NCBI GenBank assembly: GCA_963170055.1
Contig: CAUJGJ010000001.1
Location: 907,501 to 971,500 of the forward strand
Direction of reading: 5' to 3'
DNA: 64,000 nt
Origin: Halisarca cf. caerulea
Taxonomy: Eukaryota > Porifera > Demospongiae > Chondrillida > Halisarcidae
In this document: piece by piece, positions 46,801 to 54,834 of the stretch
Position numbering within the stretch: the first letter of the stretch is position 1
Layout: each line of letters starts with the position of its first letter
Program-made: the position numbers and the translations under genes
The notes under the pieces: generated by a model
What the model saw: only the letters and a program-made list of their open reading frames with translations
Databases searched by the model: none
What the model was told of the DNA's origin: nothing

Positions 46801-47870
46801 ATGATGTTTCCATTTTGTTGTCACCAAATGTCCAGACACAATAGACCCTCAGAACAATAATGGTATACGTTGGTGACCAGACCCATTCTCACTGACCAAA
46901 TGACGTCATAATAAAAAATGAAGGCGAGAATAGGGTCTGTGGGACGTGAGACTATTCTTTTTGTCACCAATGCCGCTTTTGATTTCCGTGCGTAAATCAT
47001 TCCTCTATATAGATAAGGTCGCTAACCAGGTATATTGTGCAACATTAGCCACAGTCACAAAGCACTCGCATCCTTTTCCTTGGAGGAGTTGGCGGAAAAC
47101 TGTTTCGAAGGTGAAAGTCTTATTCTACTCGGGATTCGTCCGTACAACAAATATGGTGGCTTGTAGGCTTGTACGGGCTATTTTCAAAATTTCTCCATTT
47201 CACAAGTAGGAGTGAAAAGTAGCTCTCCTTCCAGACCATTCAGTGAGCTATCGTGAAGATTCAGCCGCAGTCACTTGCAGCGCATGTCGGTGAACTGCAA
47301 ATAAATAATCACCCTATTTTATTATAAGATTATACTACTTGTACAACAGCTACAGTAGTGGTAATAAATTTGGCCACTATTTGCATTGTAACTTTCCCAG
47401 AATATAGTAAAATTAAGCCTGAATTTGAAAAATTTCTCAGGGAGGATGCCCCCAACCCCCCCTACAGATCCACTTATTCTGGGTTAGCCCCCCCCCCCCC
47501 CCCCCCCTTATAGATTCCTGGATCCACCCCTGTTGTTATTATATTGTCAACCTTGTCTTTCCTATAGAGAAATGAAGAAAGGGATCGTAAGCATGAAAGG
47601 TATTGACTTCTCTGTGCTCATGTCTGTGATGTACCAAGTATTGCATGCAATATGTTAATACATCTGATTGTTATTATTATGACATTTTACATTTCTTACA
47701 GCAGACGCAGGCGACATCATAGCCGTTCACGTAGCCGATCACTGGATCATGCAAAGACTAGTTCTAAAAGTGGATCAAGAGACAAGAAGAGTGCAGAGTC
47801 CAGCACAGGAACAATTAATACCCAATCCTCAGAAGTTGAGAGTAAACTTGAACATGCACTGGCTTCTTAA
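26688..47870 (+). CDS. FIP1L1: FIP1-like pre-mRNA 3'-end-processing factor
   Basis: FIP1 is a subunit of the nuclear cleavage and polyadenylation specificity factor and links it to poly(A) polymerase. Fifteen exons keep phase: 26688-26760, 35821-35905, 36720-36765, 42044-42129, 42185-42216, 42361-42486, 42551-42660, 42770-42818, 43660-43713, 43803-43860, 43928-43971, 45148-45316, 45385-45793, 47568-47599, 47702-47870 (TAA); 513 residues. Exon 1 ends in the acidic WLYG motif (residues 20-23) conserved at FIP1 N-termini. DSDSDDVQIHIGEI (about 77-90) precedes the FIP1 signature VNGVPIFQYD...DKPWKQPGADITDYFNYGF (about 129-160) and EETWRVYCEKQ. A Gly/Pro-rich region is followed by an Arg-Ser/Arg-Asp-rich tail from about residue 370, as in animal FIP1L1. 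The 73-nt first exon is separated from exon 2 by a 9-kb, transposon-filled intron. Confidence 0.93.
27084..28812 (+). repeat. Interspersed repeat R1, copy 2, interrupted by a LINE
   Basis: 27084-27320 and 27950-28320 align with the reverse complement of 1-485. A 3' part at 28675-28812 ('tcaagaagagatttc', 'gttggcct', 'agcaatac', 'cagtaaacctcgctaac'-like) aligns with 61065-61220. The family C retroelement at 27325-27950 sits inside it; copy 1 is continuous at that point. Confidence 0.75.
27325..27950 (-). pseudogene. Retroelement family C (LINE), 5'-truncated copy
   Basis: A single minus-strand open frame of nearly 200 codons carries the C-terminal region of a reverse-transcriptase protein: FGWSDLSGQV, IAWRRITDSW, then LRGGTAHFHIETGRWRG and a zinc knuckle of the form C-x2-C-x9-H-x4-C (starting CKEC, ending HWLLHC), typical of RT-associated zinc-binding ends. 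The 3' end, on the low-coordinate side, finishes in a (TAA)n tail at about 27307-27335, as expected for a LINE. The frame is uninterrupted here, so this copy is younger or better kept than the others. The RT catalytic part is missing. Confidence 0.8.
28813..29103. other. Possible family C 3'-tail relic
   Basis: 28806-28865 ('attattaagttgcagcatgc' through 'ccaatgaagtacta') resembles the 3' tail of the family C copy at 27330-27390, suggesting a very short relic. The remainder up to 29103 shows no feature. Confidence 0.4.
29110..30221. mobile_element. hAT-like non-autonomous element with 6-bp duplication
   Basis: The ends caggggtgtaaactaac and gttaattttcacccctg are inverted repeats. A direct repeat CATGAG flanks the element at 29104-29109 and 30222-30227. 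Inside are the 'ctagcccag'/'ctagcccatgg' blocks, poly-G and poly-C runs (about 29740-29803) and no open reading frame for a transposase. Superfamily assignment from CAGGG ends is tentative. Confidence 0.75.
30781..30955. mobile_element. MITE, cagtgaa ends
   Basis: cagtgaattctcc on the left and gatttcactg on the right, with TA following at 30956-30957; the left TA appears to have decayed. The interior has 'aaggacac' and 'tgtcctt' inverted blocks. Confidence 0.5.
30965..31245. repeat. Foldback element
   Basis: 'aagaaaagtagacacacc' and 'actagactcttgctcctgcc' at about 30971-31012 recur inverted at about 31190-31245 ('agcaagagtctggt', 'gtgtctacttttctt'). An inner pair, 'gcatctatgtatatcca' and 'tggatatagatgc', lies at 31052-31138. 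No ORF. Confidence 0.7.
31380..31765. other. Compositionally distinct non-coding block
   Basis: The block is rich in 'acga', 'ctacag', 'aacta' and similar purine-A/C motifs and in CpG compared with the intron around it. It looks like inserted DNA, but no inverted ends were found. Confidence 0.3.
31769..31832. repeat. (CA)n microsatellite
   Basis: About 30 CA units with terminal cgcaca variants, within FIP1 intron 1. Confidence 0.95.
32298..32889. mobile_element. hAT-like non-autonomous element with 6-bp duplication
   Basis: The inverted ends are cagtgttctccccag and its complement ctggggagaacactg. The direct repeat TGTCAA is at 32292-32297 and 32890-32895. A 'caggggcggatgtagg' block inside at about 32364 may be the end of a further nested element. 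No transposase frame is seen. Confidence 0.8.
33673..33951 (+). pseudogene. Tc1-type transposase N-terminal fragment
   Basis: The frame reads KRKGKSYRRIVDILGKEGH, then a second HTH-like part with ICSFLKRYKERESI, then KPGTGTKS, the order expected for the paired-like bipartite DNA-binding domain and linker of Tc1 transposases. It runs into a stop about 14 bp before the nested element at 33965. The catalytic DDE domain is missing, even after the nested element is discounted, so the element cannot move itself. Confidence 0.75.
33965..34514. mobile_element. Foldback MITE with arms of about 190 bp nested in the Tc1-type element
   Basis: 33965-34157 is nearly the reverse complement of 34320-34514. 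Shared blocks include gacgtcacactttag, 'gtggcaagaatg-acacgcaagg', 'attagaaacaaagattgct' and 'gacgctaaaggta'. Short tagagg ends lie inside TA at 33963-33964 and 34515-34516. No ORF. Confidence 0.88.
34770..35368. mobile_element. Tc1/mariner-type non-autonomous element
   Basis: The inverted ends cagtatgcttcataaaaa and its near-complement (ttttttatgaagcgtaccg) are flanked by TA at 34768-34769 and 35369-35370. The inner right side has repeated 'cgctaat' and 'aaacgc' motifs like those in the element at 1083-1653, so the two may be relatives. Confidence 0.75.
36766..40015. other. FIP1 intron 3, 5' half
   Basis: Contains poly-G runs at about 37014-37041, 37224-37237 and 39901-39922, a hairpin at 38362-38390 (catagacactg/cagtgtctatg-like) and a hairpin at 39749-39808 (agtcttgttcccag/ctgggaacaagact). 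No transposase frame was found. A CpG-richer block at 37270-37970 is described separately. Confidence 0.5.
37842..37970 (+). other. Possible unassigned exon in FIP1 intron 3
   Basis: An open frame starts at ATG 37842 in the only CpG-containing block of the intron and runs to a good donor (gccg|gtaagc near 37969). The product includes NVFYTAEICTSG and FGSTISDYIAG. I recognise no family. The downstream block at 38220-38320 is also open (ISATVHPDIPQLL), but the frames do not join simply. It may be a nested gene, an alternative first exon or transposon debris. Confidence 0.2.
40016..40870 (+). repeat. Interspersed repeat R2, copy 2, interrupted by a TIR element
   Basis: 40016-40240 aligns with 1014-1080 plus 1656-1795 of copy 1, and the flank resumes at 40841 (tgtatacttctactgtgccac), matching 1797-1820 of copy 1 (tgtatatacccctactatacc). 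This copy lacks the Tc1-type element present in copy 1 but has its own insertion. A further R2 end block lies at 41695-41785. Confidence 0.8.
40242..40838. mobile_element. Tc1/mariner-type non-autonomous element, TA target
   Basis: The inverted ends tggtacaagaaataataaag and ctttagtatttcttgtacca are flanked by TA at 40240-40241 and 40839-40840. R2 copy 1 (around 1795-1797) is uninterrupted at the matching position. The interior has repeated 'ttacgccc' and 'cgtaaaacg' blocks and no ORF. Confidence 0.88.
40889..40985. repeat. Palindromic foldback
   Basis: tacactgggagcgggaagtt and gcgatttacacacct pair with aggtgtgaatcgc and cttccgttcccattgta; a short spacer contains ctgagggcggagcccaa. Confidence 0.8.
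41145..41460. repeat. Degenerate minisatellite of about 30 bp with an inverted unit
   Basis: Units of the form cctccatccagtcatttact plus gacacgaata repeat about seven times with drift between 41145 and 41384. After an (AAT)n-like run, one unit appears inverted at about 41412-41458 (gatggttgggtgg...ggcggccatatcagc). Confidence 0.75.
41690..41785 (+). repeat. R2 3'-end block
   Basis: 'catgtcttgtgcggcaggca' through 'ctagatagaaccctga' matches 2016-2092 of R2 copy 1. In this copy it is separated from the rest of R2 by the palindrome and minisatellite, so these appear to be later insertions or expansions. Confidence 0.7.
44233..44350. repeat. Tandem duplication of about 84 bp in FIP1 intron 11
   Basis: 'taccagaaagctaacagaat' followed by tgtccctat-aaag-caaact occurs at 44232 and again at about 44315, with 'cctcataattaccag' linking them. 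Confidence 0.85.
44877..45016. mobile_element. MITE, cagtgggccctcgtttatctg ends
   Basis: The left end (cagtgggccctcgtttatct) and right end (agatagaccaggtgtgactg) are inverted, with TA at 44875-44876 and 45017-45018. Internal 'gtcggataaat' and 'gtcagataaat' copies are also seen in the diverged element at 17110-17296. Confidence 0.7.
46579..46839 (-). pseudogene. RecQ-like SF2 helicase fragment
   Basis: The minus strand reads MGLKEKQQERIEAF then GKDTFVSLPTEYGKS, which is the Q-motif-like lead and P-loop (motif I) of RecQ-type superfamily 2 helicases. The family usually has PTGYGKS; here the first P-loop Gly is Glu, which should abolish ATP binding. A potential donor (gtaaat) follows the Tyr-Gly codons, so this may be one exon of a once spliced gene. 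No further helicase motifs were found downstream. It may derive from a transposon that carries a helicase or from a retained gene fragment. Confidence 0.55.
47045..47290 (-). repeat. Repeat R3, copy 1
   Basis: The reverse complement of this segment matches 58060-58240: 'cgtacaagcctac-agc', 'tttacttgcgaaatggcgaaattt'-like and 'cgggcgaatcc'-like blocks are shared in order. Function unknown, probably transposon-derived. Confidence 0.65.
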
Positions 47871-48119
47871 TGTTTTAATTATACATATTATAGTAATGGA
47901 TTGATGACTTTTAGCGCCAGAAAGTAATTGTTACTAGTGTATACTGTCATTACTGTGTGGCTTTGCACGCTGAAGCTCATTGCACATCCCCACTATACAG
48001 TGTATAGTACTGTATTTTGTTTGATGCAATTGGAAATCATCACCACTAAAATATTGATCCGAGGTATACATACATATAGTCCTCAAGGTGTACAGCCAAT
48101 GGAGAGGAAGATGGTCAAG

Positions 48120-50300
48120 ATAGTGGTGCATCACACATCAGTGAAGAATCCCTCAACATACTGAATGCAGATAACAAAGGAGGAGGTGGATTTGGCCTTA
48201 CAACATGTGCAGAGGGAGGCAACTCCTGGAAAGGATTGCATCTCAGCAACCATGATGTGTGGGCAACCCTATATAACCTGTGTTGGAAGAATGGATTGGT
48301 TCCAGGAACCATCCTTGTGGAAGAAGAGTGTCATCATCCCAGTCCCATGCAAGGACGCGAGGCAAAGGGCCATGTGTTACTGACAAATTCTGTGGCATAT
48401 CTCTTACCTCTGTGGTATATACAGTCCTATGTATGATCCTACGTAAATAGGAGGCTATCCTTGATAGCTGAGGAAGATGGGCGAGCTCACTGTTGATGCA
48501 TGAGCGAGGGTTTCGTAAGTTGAGAGGATTCAGAGATCAAATTCTATCTTTGATACTCTTAGCCCAAATTGGAATGTCAGAAAGGGAAAAGGGGATGTTT
48601 GCAACTTTTGTGGATTACTGTAAGGCGTATGATAGGGTCAACAGGGAGAAGATATATATAGGTGTGTCTAAAGAATGCTGGGGTGGGAGGTCATATGGTA
48701 TACTTCTAGCCTTGCTCTTATATGAATTGTGAAGTATAAAAGTAGGTGCATAGTGAGAAATTCTTACAAATGTGGGGCAGAGACAATTAAAGGAAGTGTG
48801 CATTCTCCGTTGCTGTTCTCTCTTTACATTATATAGTGGCATGGTGGTTGAGCTGAGGGGACAGGGAAGGGGTGTGAAGTGTAATTATGGAGTGGTGGTA
48901 CCGGGTCTATTTGCTAATGACACAGCACTAGTTAACTAGGATCAATGCCAATGGCATGAGGGAGAGCCTCGAGTACATATGGTCAGATGGTACGATGAGT
49001 GGGGATTAACACAGGGAGTTGAGATCAACACAGAGAATTCTGGAAATATGCACTTAAGGAAGAGAACAATAGAGAGATCCAATATATTTGGTTTGCAATT
49101 GGTGACAGGGAGATACCAATGGTGGCTGATCGAGTATAAATACCTTGGCTGTATGATTTAGGAGTTTCTAGATGGTTGTAGAAATTCTTTGACATGCTAG
49201 ATCGATTTGGATAAGTTTCATCTTTGGACAGATAACACATGTCCCAATTTTCAGCAACAATCATTCAATTGTACAACGTTTCACCCACTTGGGCTTCTTC
49301 AGGTACACACAACTAAAAACTAAACTGATTGAACAATGTAAGTGAGTAAGTAAGTGGATCGATGGAAATTTAACCAATGGGATCAAAGCATGCATGATGC
49401 CTGTCCTATCAGGGGATCCCACACGTGGCTCAGGGTTAAACCTGAATCAAGGTTGTAGTTATCCTTGCTCCTGATGTACAGGCTCTCCTTGATCCTCCTC
49501 TGCTTCCAATTCTGCTCCCTGTCAAGGATTAGGCATTCTCCCACTTAATACTGTGGCTCTCCCTCACGCTGTGTGCAGCATTGGCGTTCTTCATGTCTTC
49601 ATTCTTTACCACATGCACATCTGTGCTCCTTTATCCTCACTGTGAATGGTCTACCAGTCTCTCCAATCTATGACTTCTCACAGTCACCACAAGGGATTTG
49701 GTAGACAATTCTTTAGTCTGCATTTCTGTGTGAGATTACTGAAGAGGATAGCACTTGAGGCTTTGCAAAATGGAGGGGGTGGATTGCCCTAGGCATTTTG
49801 GATGGGAGGACTTAAGTGAGGAGTCTGTGGAAGGGATAACTCAGGATGAGCTTAAGAATAGGTTGAGGGGAATTGCATGGGGAAGAGTAACAGAAGAGTG
49901 GGGTAGGGATTTGCAGGGAAAGCCTAAACTGGACATCATGAAGTTTCTGTATGAGAGTGGACACTGATCCAGCTGTGTATGTGTGTCTAACAAGGTGCTC
50001 AGGTCAATCCTGGCCAAGTTGAGAGGGGGCATTGCTCCGTTCCAAATTGAAGCTGGAAGATGGAGAGGGCTTGAAAAAGAGGAAAGAATATACATGCACT
50101 GTTCACTAGGAGAAGTTATATAAAGATGTTTACCACTGGATGAATAAATGTACAGCATGGACAGAGAGTGGGACCCAGCTGATTGAAAAGGTGATTCAGA
50201 ATTGCATGATTGATGTGCGTACCAAATTTTACTGATGAGGAGGTTGCAGATTATGTGTGTAATGGATAGAGCGTGTACCAATTGTCAGTTGATGAACAGC
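48120..50300 (+). pseudogene. Retroelement family C (LINE), decayed copy split by a Penelope-like fragment
   Basis: Broken frames carry reverse-transcriptase landmarks in order: EEVDLALQHV with ATPGKDCIS (48172 on), GFRDQILSLILL with TFVDYCKAYDRV (48530-48640; the DYxKAYD motif A), an FAND-type degenerate catalytic box (FxDD expected) near 48912, then WYDEWGLTQGVEIN. After the insert at about 49175-49750 the frame resumes with FGWEDLSEESV, IAWGRVTEEW and LRGGIAPFQIEAGRWRG. It ends near (TAA)n at 50490-50510. Many stops and frameshifts are present; it is inactive. Confidence 0.75.
49230..49725 (-). pseudogene. Penelope-like element fragment, GIY-YIG endonuclease
   Basis: The minus strand reads VYQIPCGDCEKS, a stop where the YIG tyrosine is expected, IGETGRPFTVRIKEHR, then NAAHSV and REQNWKQRRIKES in shifted frames. 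This is the GIY-YIG endonuclease module with the CxxC insertion found at the C-terminus of Penelope-like retroelements. No reverse-transcriptase part remains. It lies within the family C copy, in opposite orientation. Confidence 0.75.
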
Positions 50301-50513
50301 ATAAAAGTGATGTGGAATGAGAGATTCAAGGAATGATTGTCCTGAACTTGTATGTCTAACTCTAATTATATATATAGGCGCTGCATGTGCATGTAATTGT
50401 GGTGTGCATGTGTATGGCATTGTACATGATGATAGTGCTGCATTGGACCTTGTGTTGATCCTAGTGTTGTAAGACACAATGCACTGAAATAAATTATCAA
50501 TAATAATATAATA

Positions 50514-50538
50514 CTATATATATATATATATATATATA
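50514..50538. repeat. (TA)n microsatellite
   Basis: About 12 TA units next to the 3' end of the family C copy. Confidence 0.9.
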
Positions 50539-52030
50539 GCATCCGTTACCATGGTAACGGTACAATTATACAGTGAACTTGCTGTCAGTTTATACTTGGA
50601 AACTTGTGTTTTCAGGCAAATACCTCTCTGTAATGTTCGAACCTTGAAAACCTTTCCAAAGAAACACGCTACCAATCAAACCCAAAAGAAGCCAATCTTC
50701 GCCACCGTGAGAAGTGAACTTAGCATTGTAGCCGCATGATATAGGGTGCATGCTGTTACTATCTTGGAAAGCATATGCAAGTAAACTTAACAGTTTGTGC
50801 TGTCACAAAGATTAGCTCAAATTTTCATGGACCATCAGATCCTAGACAACACACATGTTTTAAGTGTCCTTCCATGTATCCGAGCATACATAACCATGAT
50901 GTACTTGATTAGTGCGCTTTGATGTACAAATTTTGAATTACAGTGACTACTGACAGTGAAACCTTTATTAAAGGACACCTATAAATTCTGCAGCCAATAG
51001 ACACCACTGCTCTGCCCCATTTGACATCCCTCACATTGACATGTGTATAATACAAAACCTCCATAAACTGCACAGTTAATGGTGGTCCCAAGAGTGTCTT
51101 TTGATGGCTTCCAACTTGACGTTAGGCCCATTACATGTTCTCACTATAAAGGACGGGTGGGATGAATGAGGTCCACCTAAACTGAAGCAATCCTTGAAAG
51201 CAGCTATAACTTGATGAAGTAATTGCTGCTTTTGAGGATTGCTTCGGTTCTAGGTGGAAGCTTCAAATTCATCCACTTGAGATGTACACCAGGTGGAAGC
51301 TTCAAAGAATTATGCAATGCCATGCAAGGAGCAATCTGTATTTATGCAGATATAATATTATAATCTTTCCTTTTACGAAAGGCCATCTTGGAAGCAGAGA
51401 TTTCTCCCTGGGTGGCCATTCGCAGTGGATGGAAGCCGAGTACTACACTATAATTGAGCAAGCCGGATTTCTCAGACTCATCAATCGCTGGCTGAAGGAA
51501 ACAGTGCTGAGACCAAGCCACGCTTCAAAAACGAGCTTCTTGCTACGTAGGCCTAAGCTTTATCGTCATTTGAACCTCCTGCCCGTTGCAATCCTTCGTG
51601 GAATAGTGGCTGCACGCTCCGTAGCCGCAGGTCTATCCCACTAGGCGCTGTGTACGCGGACGGGTCTCGTTTATTTAGTACTCAATGCTGTGTCCTTTAA
51701 GAACAAATGTAGGCTGGACCCATCACTTGTCCTTCTAGAATACAACGCTGCTACGCAAGTCTTAGGCATCGATCTCGTTCAGCTATTATAGCCCTTCGAT
51801 TACCTCGCTTTCGACCGATACGATCTCGTTGTCCAGTAGGGAGTGACGTCACACGGAACTGTTATACACGTCATTTCCGAAATGGCGACTTCAAACAAGG
51901 CGTCGACCGGAAGTTTACGATTTTCTCGCAAACGAAAGATGTGGAGTCACTCTTTTGCCGATTACTGGTTATTAGGTAGTCATATCTATCATTTGAGACC
52001 AACTTGTATGAACGTGTCAGTGGCCCTTTA
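50539..52030. other. Unassigned intergenic stretch with a foldback
   Basis: A foldback at about 51172-51260 pairs 'ccacctaaactgaagcaatcc' with 'ggattgcttcggttctaggtgg'. An end of cagtgaaacctttatt type lies near 50960. A CpG-richer part at 51370-51960 holds open frames of up to 120 codons with no recognised domain. Nothing else is seen. Confidence 0.4.
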
Positions 52031-52039
52031 AGTCAAGTC

Positions 52040-52690
52040 AGGAAGGTGAGGAGTGAATGGCTAGAGGTGGCTTCAGAACAACCAAAACTTGCTTCTGGGG
52101 GAAGCTATGAGGAAACATGAAGAACCGACAGTAGTGTACATTGATGACAAAAGACAGAGAAGAATGATAATGATGATTCGAGGAGGTATGGTGAGACTGA
52201 GGATTAAAATGGGGAGATGGAGGAACAAACAAAGAGAGCAGCGTATTTGCAAGCACTGTGAACAGAGGGGAAGTGGGAGACGTGGTCCACTGGATTCTAT
52301 ACTGTGAAAGTATCACCTGGTGGAGAGACGACTTGAAGTCAAGAGGGTGCAGATCAATGGGATGGGAGGAAATGTCAGACAAGGAGAAAGTGGTTGATTT
52401 GTTACATAGAGGAAGTATAGACAGTGGATTGAGGCAGATAATAGAAAAATTGTGGGAAGCAAGATTTGAATAGTTTATCAGTCTGTGTTTGTCTTGATTT
52501 TTTTTTAAATTAGTTTGACTGTGTTTTGTTAGACTAAGTGTCCTTTTTGGTGTTGTTGCTCTCCTTGTGGTGAGGCTTTGACGTGTGTGCAGCATAGAAA
52601 TGTATTTCTAGTGCCAGTGGGGCATAATGCACAGTAATAATCTGGGGAACATATTATTATTCAAATTATTTATTATTATTATTATAATTA
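52040..52690 (+). pseudogene. Retroelement family C, short 3' copy
   Basis: Only the C-terminal region is left: GGMVRLRIKMGRWRN, CKHC, then in another frame RGEVGDVVHWILYC, together giving the family C zinc knuckle. The 3' end is a (TTA)n tail at 52660-52690. At least one frameshift near 52258 breaks it. Confidence 0.75.
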
Positions 52691-52739
52691 TTAAATGATG
52701 AGATACAGGAAAAAGTGATGAGTAAATAAAATACTATGA

Positions 52740-54493
52740 ATAGGAAAGTGGCACTTTTCAACATCCTCCACACCTGTCCTGCAATTGGACCAGCCTTGAT
52801 TAACACATACAGAAGCCAACCAAAGCTCTTCATACAGGGTAAGATGCTGATTTCTGATGAGGGTACTACCCAGGGCGACCCCCTGGCCATGGCCATGTAT
52901 GCCCTGGCTGTTGCTCCCTTAATGAAGAAATGTGTATAGTGAATCCACAGAAGTATGGTTCGCGGATGATGCCTCTGCAGGTGGGTCCATTATTGAGACC
53001 TTCACCTGGTGGGAGAAGCTCATCAAATATGGTCCTCAGTTTGGCTACTTCCCAAAGGCATGTAAGTCCTTTGTGGTTGTCAAGCGGAATTCCGAGGCAA
53101 AGGCTCGTGAAGTCTTTGAAGGTACAGGCATCAACATTACCCTTGAAGGAAGTAAGCATTTAGGAATCCCACTTGGAACCACTGAGTTCCGGAACAGGTG
53201 CATTGATGAGAAAGTGCAAGAATGGTGCAGGAAGATTGAAAAGCTGGCATCATTTGCAAGATCCCAACCACATGCCGCTTACTCTGCACTAACTCATGGG
53301 GTAATATCTAGTTGGATGTACTTCATGAGGATGGTCCCTCTATCTAATGAACAGTTGCAGCCACTAGAAATTGCAATCCGCGAGAAACTTATTCCTGCAC
53401 TTACCGAAAGACAATTAAGCTCTCACCGAGTATGAAAGGGATCTCTTCGCTCTCCCAGTCAGAGATGGTGGTATGGGCATATCCATTACACACAAGATAT
53501 CTTCTCAGCAGAGATTCCTCTCACAAAGGATATGTGGTCCGTTGGTAAAAGCAGTGATAAATCAACAGAGAGTGCTTGACACCAACCTTCTTCAGGAGCA
53601 TGCTGAGAACAAGAAGGAAGTCATAAGACAACATCTTCATGAGAAAAGCGTTATCTCTAGCAGAACTGTGGAGCACCTCCCATCCAAACTTCAACGTCAG
53701 ATAGCAATCATCAGCCATGCAGGACGGTGAATCTTCCTGGCTGTCCACCATTCCTCTGAAAGTTTATGACTTTGCTCTTCATAAGCGTGCTTTTCATGAT
53801 GCTGTGGCTCTCAGATATGGCTGGCCCCCAGATGGTGTGCCAACTAGATGCGAGTGTGGAAAACCATTCAGTGTTGACCATGCCTTGAACTGCCTCAAGG
53901 GAGCATTTCCCACCTTGAGACACAATGAGGTCTGTGACCTCATAGCATCTCTTCTAGATGAGGTATGTCACGATGTGTGTGTGGAGCCACACCTACAACC
54001 ACTTACAGGGGAGGTGCTACATTACAGGACTGCAAATAGACAGGAAGAAGCTAGATCAGACATCAGTGCCTGCGGATTCTGGGGATCACGTTTTGAGAAG
54101 GTCTTTATGGGTGTGAGAGTTTTCAACCCTAATGCAGATTCATATCGCGATCTCCCTCCGGATGCCTGCTTCAAACAACATGAACAAGAGAAGAGACGAC
54201 AGTATGGACAACGTATTAGAGAAGTTGAGCATGCATCCTTCTCTCCACTTGTCTTTTCAACTTCAGGTGGGATGGGTAAGTCAACCGCTGTTGTCTACAA
54301 GAGACTTGCCCACCTACTGCTGTGAAGAGAGATGAGTCCTATAGTACTGTCATCCGCTGGATGTGTTGCCGTCTTGGTTTTGCCCTCACTAGATCGGCCA
54401 TCATGTGCCTTCGAGGATGCCGCTCCATCCACTCCAACAATGCTCCACCATCAATCTCCCAATGTGTTGTGGAGGGACAGATTCCCACATAAT
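52740..54493 (+). pseudogene. Retroelement family A, longer copy 2
   Basis: Starts within the reverse transcriptase (TTQGDPLAMAMYAL, then WFADDASAGG with the FADD catalytic box) and continues through the thumb (GSKHLGIPLGTTEF), HAAYSALTHG, FALPVRDGGMGI, WLSTIPLKVYDF, the knuckle CECGKPFSVDHALNC (C-x-C-x7-H-x3-C) and an endonuclease-like segment (ARSDI, VFMGVRVFNP). It ends at RCRLGFAL-type tail sequence. Frameshifts near 52930, 53425, 53725 and 54325 make it inactive. The stretch 53717-54325 is one open frame of 202 codons. Confidence 0.8.
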
Positions 54494-54834
54494 TGTAGTC
54501 ATCATTGATCAAAATTTTCTTTATTGGTCTCACATGACATACACTTTTAATTTCTGTGCGTATTTAATCATCGTATTATAATGTATTATTGTATTGTATT
54601 GTATAAAATTAATACTATTGATATTATTATTATTATTATAATGACATGTACAACTAAATTAAAACACAAGATACAGATAATTATTCTTATTACTAACAAT
54701 ACACTACTACACTTGCATTATTAGCTACAGATACAAAATTAATACAGATACAGCTAAATACAACTCGAAAGAAAACTACAGAACTAAATTAAGAAGTCCT
54801 CATCAGAAGAGGTAGCTGGGAGGGACCCAAGCAC
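54494..54834. other. Tails of abutting retroelement copies
   Basis: AT-rich sequence with (ATT)n at about 54617-54640 separates the 3' end of family A copy 2 (plus) from the 3' end of the family B copy (minus). The two are therefore tail to tail. Confidence 0.5.

Larger units (their letters stand above)
45794..47567. other. FIP1 intron 13
   Basis: Holds a GC-rich hairpin near 45950-45985 (aggggggtgctt/aagcacccccct), the helicase fragment, repeat R3 at 47045-47290 and a poly-C run at 47490-47508. Otherwise no features. Confidence 0.55.

Noticed and set aside
51282..51644. 120-codon frame in the retroelement region
   Set aside because: No domain is recognised, the frame is not continued by splice sites, and the surroundings are transposon debris; left as unassigned.
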